Part shown: one piece after another, positions 55,700 through 64,000 of the stretch
Numbering within the stretch: the first letter of the stretch is position 1
Layout: each line of letters starts with the position of its first letter
Assembly (NCBI GenBank): GCA_037962975.1
Contig: CM075669.1
Coordinates: 86,224,001 to 86,288,000 of the forward strand
Source of the DNA: Clitoria ternatea
Taxonomy: Eukaryota > Streptophyta > Magnoliopsida > Fabales > Fabaceae
DNA length: 64,000 bases
Direction of reading: 5' to 3'
Program-made: the position numbers and the translations under genes
Notes under the pieces: generated by a model
The model's database searches: none
What the model saw: only the letters and a program-made list of their open reading frames with translations
What the model was told of the DNA's origin: nothing

Positions 55700-55732
55700 T
55701 TCGTTCGAGCTGTTTATCTCATTTTCATCCTA

Positions 55733-55933
55733 TGCGATATATGCTCTTCTTTTCCCTTTTCTTTCTTTCTTTTTCTTCTTTAGGTTTGGGTAATCCGCTT
55801 TAAAGTGCCCTTCCTTTCCATATTCGAAACAAGTAGGTGAGGAATTATTTTCTTTAGAGATAGGTTTCTTACCTTTATGTGTGAAGCTCTTTTGGAAGCG
55901 TTTGTTCCTCATGAGTTTCCCAAAACGCTTCAC
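55733..55933 (-). pseudogene. copia gag zinc knuckle, damaged
   Basis: Reads CFEYGKEGHFKADYP where the family has C-x2-C-x4-H-x4-C. The second and third cysteines are both Tyr (TAT and TAC), each a single G-to-A from Cys. The Lys-rich tail KKKKKERKGKRRAYIA runs into a TAG at 55732-55730, probably a former TGG. Confidence 0.85.
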
Positions 55934-55954
55934 GAATAGTCCTAGCTCTTCGTC

Positions 55955-56446
55955 CTAATCAAGATCACTCTCAGATTCATCTTCGTCAATTGAGGTGGCC
56001 TTGAGAGCTAGCCCTTTCTTCTTTGAGGCTTTTTCTTCTTCCTCCGCATGTTTCAAATCTTTCAACTCTTGTTCTTGTAACTTACCAAACAATATGGCAA
56101 GGGACATATCATTTATATTGGGTGATTGCTTAATGGCAGTAACAAGAGGTTGCCATTCCCTAGTAAGACTTTTTAGAACTTTATAAATAAGTTCCTTGTT
56201 AGTGTAAGATTCACCAAGTGTAATAAGATGATTAATAATCAAATTAAATCTCTTTTGTAGTTCTAAGATAGTTTCACTGGAATTCATTCTAAAACTTTCA
56301 TATTGGCTAGTTAAAGTGCTAATCTTAGAATCCTTAACATCACTAGTTCCTTCATGAGTTATTTGAAGGGTATCCCACATATCCTTAGCAGATTTACATG
56401 TAACTACTCTAAAGAATTCATCGGGACCTAAGGCTAAAGTGATAAG
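55955..56446 (-). pseudogene. copia gag core (UBN2/DUF4219-type)
   Basis: From the solo LTR border at 56446 the frame reads LALGPDEFFRVVTCKSAKDM, WDTLQITHEGTSDVKDSKIS, then MNSSETILELQKRFNLIINH and LKSLTREWQPLVTAIKQSP, the copia gag capsid core. It ends at a TAG at 55957-55955 in the same frame as the zinc-knuckle segment. The upstream part of gag lies on the far side of the solo LTR (61966-62158). Confidence 0.88.
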
Positions 56447-59400
56447 TATAACACCCCCTGATTTTCAGTACTCGAATCCCGATGTAAAGGTCATAATTAA
56501 TAAAAATACGAATAAATTTTCCGCGTTTCAAAATATTTCCAAGACACCACGATGATCACATCAAGACCCAAATCACAGAAAACCAAAGAGTTAGATTAAA
56601 TAACCTAAAACGGGATCGATAACTAAAATGCCCATAACGGTATACAAAAATAATAGATTTTACAGCAGAAGAATGTGTATACCGGGCACACGCCTAGTCC
56701 CATATATGACGATATGGAAAAAGGCTAGGCAAGCATGCAAACCTATTACCTTATCACATTCATGCACATTCCGTAGATGCATGCATTGCCTAAGATAAAT
56801 ATATATATATATATATACATACATATACATATACATTCCAGGATATTCTCCTGACTATCTCAATCATCAATGAACATCATTCAGTTTTAATCCTTCTAAT
56901 ATACATCAAATCATCTCTTACATTCCTCACATATATCCACCATCCACAAATTCAAGGATTATCTCATGCATATTCACAATCACTAAATCATCTATATCCT
57001 CATATCCAATTCATTCATTACACAAGAACTCATATATGATGCCGGCCAAGGCACTTCCTCTACCACTATTTACCTTCACCAAAGCTTTAATTAAAATCCG
57101 AACTCATCCCATGGCAACCTGCATCACAAGGCTAAAAAGGAGACCACATGGGAGAGTGAGTTATACACTCAAAATGACGAATAATATATATATATTGTGA
57201 TCATGTGTATATGCATACAACATCATGTGTGCTTTGCTATAAAATCATTAAATTATTATTCATTCATCATTTCATTATTATAATAGGCATACAAGCCTCA
57301 TGAACTGCAATTCATATCATAAATAAGCATAACATATACACAATCACATACATCATCACTCTGCCACTTATCAACAAGGGCATTCATAAATTATTGTCAT
57401 CATTTCATTAATTCATATCTTTTCTTACTTTTATGTGGTCTTTCGGTATATTAATTTCTCATCTAATCAACACCATACCACCATCTCAATCATCATCATA
57501 TTCTGGCATATCTCCATGCTATATGCAAATGCTCTTATGGCTAATGCATATGCACAATGGAATAATCAACAACAATTACGGATCCGACTGTGGGAATAAA
57601 CACCAATTTGTGGGTGCAAGCATGATCACACACCATGCCCCTACTGCAGTAGTAAAATGTGTACACATATATCATAATGCATGCATATTCACCATATTTT
57701 TACTGGTACCAAACCGCATCGCCCATCGTGCAACACCTGGTCATTTTCACCATGACCACGGTATACAACATATTCAACATATGGTGTTGCGGGCCGGCCA
57801 GATATCAAATCATGGCGGTTGTGATCCCAAGGACCACTGGGGTCACCTGCTCATAAAGAGCCACCCCCCAAAAGGGTCGGCCACATGTAGCTCCCCGTAG
57901 CAATACATGGGCGGCTTCCTGACTTACACATCGAGTCACAGGGGATACAACAAATTGCTCATGCACTGAGCCACCCTCCCACTAGGTCCGCCGAGGGAAC
58001 TCCCCTAATGTTCCAACATCGGCGCCTATGATATGCCATGGATGCAATGCAATGCAAATCAAATGCATTCTCACTTTGTGCATCCTAAATGCCACTCATC
58101 AAACATCATCATCATAATCACCAACGCCACCATACACCTTAGTGGATTTCAAGATTGTTGGTTTCTTAGTCATTGTTTTCAAGTTTTAATGTGGCATTTT
58201 CAATAATCATATAATTATGTACAAGCCCCTCAAGGCATGTCATTCATATAGTTGGCACCTCAATAGCCACAAACATCATTTCATATCAATCCATACATGG
58301 AGATAAAAAGACATAGCAAACATCATAATATTAATCCACACATGGAATCATTCGAGGCATATTCATCACCTCATATACATGGCAATTACACTTATGTCCA
58401 TCACCATCATGTTCTTGACTTTACATTTCAACACATCACATGTATATATATATTCCACATCATGTGGCAAGTCAATAATTGCGTTCAACCACAATGGTCT
58501 TACAACATCACAAAACGTCCATCAGCAACCTTATTTATCATTCCTTTATACTTTAACTTAGTAGTCAACAATTTTATGTTTTATTATGTATTCTGGGCAT
58601 AACCAAGTTATCCCAACATTTTAATCACTATTTAACACCACTTCATTATGTCATTACATATATCCTTAAAATTTACCTTAATCATCTTACGTTTTAAGAA
58701 AAAGGGCCCAATACCATTAGGACCGAGGGCAAGGAGGGCCAAGACAATCAGAACCGAGAAGGGAAGAGGAAAATTCCATCAGGGGGGTCACCTGCTCAAG
58801 TGAGGCCCACATTCGCTTGAGCGAGACAGCCCATCTCGCTTGAGCGCCTCAGCTCGCTCGGGCGAAAACAAGCCAGTATCTGATTCCCAGTTTGCTCGCT
58901 TGGACGAGACACCACACACCCGGCCACTCGCTCAGGCGAAATTACTCCAGTATCCATTTCCACATTCGCTCGCTTGAGCGAGGAATCCACTTGCTTGGGC
59001 AAAATCCGACCAGAGGTCGTCCTTCCCAACACTCGGTTTCACTCGGTGAACCTGTTCTAGAACCGATTCCTCTTATTCGGTCCTTCACTCGGCAATTACA
59101 TTAAAACCGACTTATCACTCGGTCGGTCATTCACCCGACAATTCACCCTAACACCGACTCAACACCTGATCGGTCTTCACTCGGTGAATTATTTCAAAAC
59201 CAACTCTTCTCTCGAGTGGTCTTTCACTCGGCAAATTAATTCCAAGACCGACCATCACTCACTCGGGTTCCCACTCGGCAAAAATAATCCAGACTGACCC
59301 ATCACTCACTCGGCCTTTCACTCGGTAATTTATTCCAAATCCGAGTCATCTCTCAATCAGTCTTTCACTCGGTAAACTTATTACAAAGCCAACTTCTTTT

Positions 59401-61960
59401 TCTTTCACTAGAGCGAGGTTTCCTAGCACTAAGTCTTTCACTCGGGCGAAGTTATTCCAGAGTACTTCTGGACAGACTCACAGTATATCCCCATCGGTGC
59501 CAATCCCCACTCGAAATTACACACACGGAGGCACTCCACTCAGAATAAGTTACACTAAACTTGGAAATTCCCCACTTGGAACTCCACTGCCAGGAATATC
59601 ATACTAGGAGGCCTTTCACTCGAGATTATCCATTTCCTCATTCGGAAGGTCCTGTCCCGGACATAGCCCACTCAGAATTTTACTCAGAAATTCACTACAT
59701 CATGAAATTATTTTCTAAAGTTCTTGCTCGAGTGGAATTCGTCCAGAATCTCACTTGCTCACCATTCACTCGTCTCACTCGGTCGAGGCACAACAATACC
59801 AGTCACTTGCTTGAGTGAGTATCGTCCAAGCATCAGACTTCACACTCTCGCTCACGCGACTTACACACGCTTGGGCGAAAAATGTCCAGTGATTACTTCC
59901 TCTCTCGCTCGCGCAAGCACGGCCACACCCGCTTGAGCGAGATTCACCCAGTAACTCCCCTGATTGCATAACATGCATCTCGCTTGAGCAGAAATCTCAC
60001 TCGCCTGGGCGAAATTGGCCCAGAGACCATTATACCGATACAGGGGATTCTCGCTTGAGCGAGATCCCATCACGCTTGAGCGAGAATATCAGGGCTTAAG
60101 CAAAAACAAAAATTCTAACAACTCGACCCATGTAATTGCATTCAAGGCCAACTCTCTCACTTCCAACACATCATATACAACATGTGAGGCATATACAACT
60201 CGTTCTAAGCATTCTCACTCGGAAGTTCTCATTATAAGCCAAATTTAGGCATATCCAACGTTCCTTACACATCATAAATGGTATATACAACCTGTTCACA
60301 TATTCAAACTTATAGATTTTCCTTCCAACTTATTATTCACATTAAAATCATGCTTATTAATTTTAACAAACATATTCTTATACATTATCTGCAATAATCA
60401 TCAACTTGCCATTCCAAACATCTCAATAACTATATGGCAAGGCAGGCATGAGTATTCATCACATACAACAATCACTATCAAATTTGCTCATGCAATTTGA
60501 ATGTTAACTCCTCTCCTACCTCGAGGAAAGAGCCGAAACGGTTCCAATGCTCCGAATGCTCCATTGCATCACCCGAAATACGATCTACATACCATACATA
60601 TGCATACACATAATCAATAATCATCATAATTCTAACCATTTGTTAGCTTATCATAAAGCTCATCCCCAAGTCCTAAACTTGATAAATGTCAACTTATGCA
60701 ATTGTGTTAGGCTTCAAGAATTCCTTTCCCAAGGCCAAGATCCTCTAGATCTTAAGGCTAACTAAACCCAACATCGAATATTCCATATATCCATCCTTAA
60801 AATCAATTCTTCTACTTCCTCACATTCTTTATTCATATCAACACCTATCTATAGGTTTCACCACCAATGGTTCTATATTATTTTAAGCAACATTTAATCT
60901 TAAACATCATCCATTCACTTTCAACTTAACCTTCCAAGCTAGATTATATCCATTTCCCCAAATTCTTAGGGCTAGGGTTTTCATCAAAACCCAACAACAT
61001 TTACCCATGCTCATTAATCACCATTAATGGCCATCTTTCATCATTAATATCATTCTCCAATATCATTAAACCTACATTCTACACACATTTCACACTTTCC
61101 CCAATTTATTAAAGTTAAGGTTTCACTAAAACCCATCAACATCATAAATGCTCATTTATTTTCCACTCATCCAAGTATTAATTCCATGCACCTATAACAA
61201 CCCACCATTAATGCCATAATAACAATACCCTACCTTAGGGTTCCCTCATTTAAAGCTTTTCCCAACAACCCATATGAAATAAACACTCTCCCAAATACCA
61301 AGAACCCAAAATCTAGGGCATAAAGCTCATGAAAATGATGAGGAACTTACCTCACCCAAAGAGGCAACATGAGCTTCCAATAGAGAGATCCACACGAAAA
61401 TAGAGGAGAAGAGGGGAAGAGGACCCAACCATGAGCTTCTCCTTCAAGCTTCCATGAACGAAAATGGTGGAGGAGGAGAAGACTCCACATGGCTTTGGTT
61501 TTTGGAGAGAAGAGAGGAAGAAATGGAGAAGGGAAGTAAGAGTAGAAGAAGAAACGTCCCTACCAAATAGGAGTAAGGACCCAATGAATATAGGAAGAGA
61601 AGAATGGGCTTTTGATTTTAAATTTTTAATTCTTCATTAATATTTCATTGCTTTAAAATAAACAGGCTCACAGTTCGGGCTCAATACTAATTCCAAAAAT
61701 TATTCCGAATATAGATTCAGATTCCCAATAATATTCTTAACAGCCCTGACCAGCGGCATCTCAATCGGAGATACTTGGTCCGACACCCATATTCTAATCG
61801 GGTATAATTTCATCTCACATAAGCTCAATAAATTATAAATATTCCAATTAAATCCCAATTTAATCATTCCAATATTTTTGGGACACAAATCCACTCATAT
61901 ACAATTATTTATTGTTTATTCTCATCAATTATTCATTTTTATAAAATTCGGGATGTTACA
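56447..61960 (+). mobile_element. Tekay-like solo LTR, 5.5 kb, target duplication ATAAG
   Basis: Begins TATAACACCCCCTGATTTTC (canonical TG changed to TA) and ends ATTCGGGATGTTACA. ATAAG lies at 56442-56446 and 61961-61965. No primer-binding site or coding domain is seen inside. It holds CGCTTGAGCGAG palindromes (about 58800-58995 and 59870-60080), a CACTCGG-word array (about 59030-59780) and an (AT)n run near 56797. It belongs to the same family as the split copy at 32091-50738 and interrupts the copia gag. Confidence 0.93.
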
Positions 61961-61965
61961 ATAAG

Positions 61966-62158
61966 ACTTTTTGCTTTGTAATTATATTGCACTTTCTATT
62001 CTTCCTCACTAGTCCAATTATCCATAGGTTTTTCAACTTGTTTATCATTAACGATATGCATAGGTATGAAAGGACCATTTTCAATAGCATTCCATATTTT
62101 CAAATCAATTGATTGTAGCACCACCCTCGGGAAACATGTTATATAAGGTTGAGGCCAT
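61966..62158 (-). pseudogene. copia gag N-terminus
   Basis: ATG at 62158 reads MASTLYNMFPEGGATIN, then a stop. A frame change picks up IWNAIENGPFIPMHI and KPMDNWTSEEE, followed by another stop and KVQYNYKAKSL before the solo LTR. This matches the start of copia gag (DUF4219 region). The start lies 45 bp from the primer-binding site, as expected. Confidence 0.8.
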
Positions 62159-62202
62159 CTTTATCTCTTGAAGCTGTTAAGCTTGATCTACCAAGAGTCA
62201 AT

Positions 62203-62213
62203 CTCTGATACCA
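62203..62213 (-). promoter_or_regulatory. copia primer-binding site, initiator tRNA-Met type
   Basis: CTCTGATACCA on the plus strand is TGGTATCAGAG on the minus strand, located directly inside the LTR end at 62216. Confidence 0.9.
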
Positions 62214-62215
62214 CT

Positions 62216-63912
62216 TGTTAACCAAGTGGCCTCAATTACTCAAGAGGGGGGTGAATTGAGTATGAAACTTTTTTCTTGGAATGTCTTTGAAATTGATTCT
62301 TTAATAATTATGCTTAAAGAAGATAATAAATAATATAGCAAGCAATATAAGAATATAAAAAATTCAAGTGAATTCTGACAATTAAGTTATAAACAAAATA
62401 ATTAAGCAAGCAATTTATATGAGAAAATATAAAATAGTGTAGGGATAGAGAGATTTACAAACCGATATAACGAGTTCCACCACCCCGGTGTATTTGTGCA
62501 ACAAAATTAAAATGAATAGATTCAAACTTGAAATAAATGGATTCAATGGGCAAAAACACCATTTGGAGAACGTGTGAATCGATTCAATGTGTTGTGAATC
62601 AATTTAAATTATTAAAAAACATATCCTGGGTGAATTTCTTTCATTTGAATCAATTCAGGGAGTATATGAATTGATTCATGCACCCAAAAATCATATCCTG
62701 GGACCTTTTATCATGCATGAATCGATTCAGCATATGCTTGAATTGATTCGTCATGCTGATGCTCCATTTTTCATGTATTTGGTATTCCTTTTCTCATGTT
62801 ATTGCATATGGTCTTGTTATCTTGGTCCTTGGCATTTTGATGAATTTATTTCACTAGATTTAAGCCTCTGTCAATGCCTTGAATCATTCTTTTGGAGTTC
62901 ATCATTTTTGCATCATCAAACATAATTAGTTTTATCCATAATTATTATGTTTGATCTTGAATCTTATTTGTCATTATCAAAACCTGCTACAACATATAAA
63001 CACAAAGATCCCTTTTTGCTGATATATTTTAAGCAATATGGTACAGCTTTATAGTCGTTGGCCTTTAGGCTATGACTTGCATATGTTCAGCTTTTGTTGA
63101 CATCTTGGGATATGCGAGGTAGTTTTCTTGGTTCATGCGTGTAGGCTTTCAACTTTTCCATTCATTACTTCTTTAAGGAAGGACACAGAGTTAATGTGAT
63201 AAAATCCTTGTTGCTCCTTATTTAGATAAGAAAGATACTTTTTAGACGCTTTGAAAGGAGGAAAGAGAAACCATCTCAAGGTCTGTAGCTTCAGAAGAAA
63301 TTGATTCCATGAAGCCTTCAGTGAGTACAGACTCTCCTTTTCAAGAGCAAATTGACTTTCACGAACTCCCCCTGTATTATACGACTAGATCACTGTGGAC
63401 CTTCTGTCACACTTGAACAAAATAGTTAGATAAACCAAACATACAGACTTTATTTTAGCTAAGAGTCTTAATGTATATTATTAACAAATCACAAAGGTTC
63501 AGACTTCTTAGTCTTGAATTCTAAAAGTATTACTTTCAAATCTTAAATTCACAAACAGTCACATTCATGATTTCCAAGATGTTTTTAATATTTTCTAGGT
63601 CGTAGTTTCACCTTTTATTAGGTTTTTAGAATTTCTTTCCCTTAGTTAATATTTTCTAACATTTAATTGGTTCCACCTAATGTTCTCAAAAAACCAAATC
63701 AACGTCATTCTTTTCACCCATCATCCATAATATGTTCTTAATGTTTCACAATGCATTATTATGATTATCCACACCATTCATACCAAGAAAACACCTTCTA
63801 CCTCATTTAATGACTTTAGACCTCAATACTTTTTCTTGGTTCCTGAAATCTCCATCACCAATAACTCATGCCATACATTAAAAGATTTTATTTCCATGGT
63901 TACTAACTATTA
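62216..63912 (-). repeat. 5' LTR of the copia element, outer end not determined
   Basis: Begins (plus strand) TGTTAACCAAGTGG beside the primer-binding site, i.e. the minus-strand LTR end is TTAACA. It contains the 72-bp repeat at 62575. No second copy of this LTR is in the window, so the outer boundary cannot be fixed. 63912 is only a limit set by the next LTR-like sequence. Confidence 0.5.
62575..62765. repeat. 71-72 bp tandem repeat, each unit with two TGAATCGATTCA-like palindromes
   Basis: Palindrome-like 12-mers start at 62575, 62595, 62646, 62667, 62718 and 62739. They form three pairs, with 20-21 bp inside a pair and 71-72 bp between units. TGAATCGATTCA is perfect at 62575 and 62718; the others differ by one or a few bases. 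The first two units also share ACATATCCTGGG / TCATATCCTGGG. Confidence 0.9.
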
Positions 63913-63913
63913 T

Positions 63914-64000
63914 TGATAGGCCCGCAAGTGCACGAGGTATCACGTAATAAAAAGTTATCGTCCCACAGAGATTGTGCCCAAGTACAAGTTTTCACAGTGG
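63914..64000 (-). repeat. Possible edge of another Athila-like LTR
   Basis: TGATAGGCCCGCAAGTGCAC followed by GTCCCACAGAGATTGTGCCC resembles the reverse complement of the Athila LTR 3' part (CACAATCCCTGTGGGACGAT, then GTGCACTTGCC). Only 87 bp are in the window. Confidence 0.4.

Larger units (their letters stand above)
50739..62213 (-). mobile_element. Sirevirus-like Ty1/copia element, 3' end missing, split by two solo LTRs
   Basis: The minus strand reads 5' LTR (62216 rightward), primer-binding site, gag, zinc knuckle, protease, integrase, reverse transcriptase and the start of RNase H in copia order. Solo LTRs at 56447-61960 and 52764-54345 interrupt it with exact target duplications. It is cut off at 50739 by the end of another LTR, so the RNase H end, 3' region and 3' LTR are gone. 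Motif style suggests the Sirevirus/Maximus group, with moderate certainty. All domains carry stops or frameshifts. Confidence 0.85.

Noticed and set aside
58379..59936. Several 60-100 codon frames in the solo LTR
   Set aside because: No domain, no conservation in the sister LTR, and the coding-like words are the CACTCGG and CGCTTGAGCG repeats.

Overview
This is plant nuclear DNA, from a eudicot and probably a legume. It is a dense nest of transposable elements with no intact host gene. The legume call is inference. It rests on an Ogre-type Ty3/gypsy element carrying the extra upstream ORF typical of legume Ogres, Athila, Tekay-like and Sirevirus-like retrotransposons, an En/Spm (CACTA) transposon, and a nuclear copy of plastid ycf1. 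Families were assigned from remembered protein motifs and primer-binding sites. No database search was possible.

Layout from left to right. (1) 1-7648 is a Tekay-like Ty3/gypsy element whose left end lies outside the window. It keeps a 5' LTR, a scrap of gag and a 3' LTR. A 3.8 kb solo LTR (2895-6679, target duplication GTTTT) sits in that 3' LTR. (2) 7649-30868 is an old CACTA element with a TNP2-type transposase pseudogene on the minus strand and its CACTA terminus at 30868. It holds a complete but decayed Athila element (7886-21628), a captured HD-ZIP IV gene fragment (about 26311-26560), and a Ty1/copia remnant (about 27880-29480). (3) 30869-32090 is unassigned and LTR-like. (4) 32091-50738 is a roughly 5.3 kb solo LTR split by an Ogre element (33593-46903, target duplication ACAGT) and by a plastid ycf1 insert (about 47041-47783). 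(5) 50739-62213 is a minus-strand Sirevirus-like copia polyprotein pseudogene. It is split by an Athila-type solo LTR (52764-54345, TATAC) and a 5.5 kb solo LTR (56447-61960, ATAAG). Its 5' LTR starts at 62216. (6) From about 63914 another Athila-like LTR may begin.

Every protein-coding region is broken. Many breaks look like C-to-T or G-to-A transitions, as expected for heavily methylated repeats. Exact 5-bp target duplications allow much of the insertion order to be read: CACTA before Athila, copia before its two internal solo LTRs, and the 32091-50738 LTR before Ogre and before the plastid insert.

The most unusual signal is that two short words, CCGAGTG/CACTCGG and the palindrome CGCTYRAGCG, recur densely in the LTRs of three unrelated lineages (Athila, Ogre, Tekay-like), and the first also fills 1.6 kb of the Athila 3' region. 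Other points are hairpin-plus-polypurine modules repeated three times in Athila with base-pair-preserving changes, a conserved dyad in Ogre with a compensatory change, a 25-bp perfect palindrome at the plastid-DNA junction, and a small uncharacterised ORF downstream of Athila pol.
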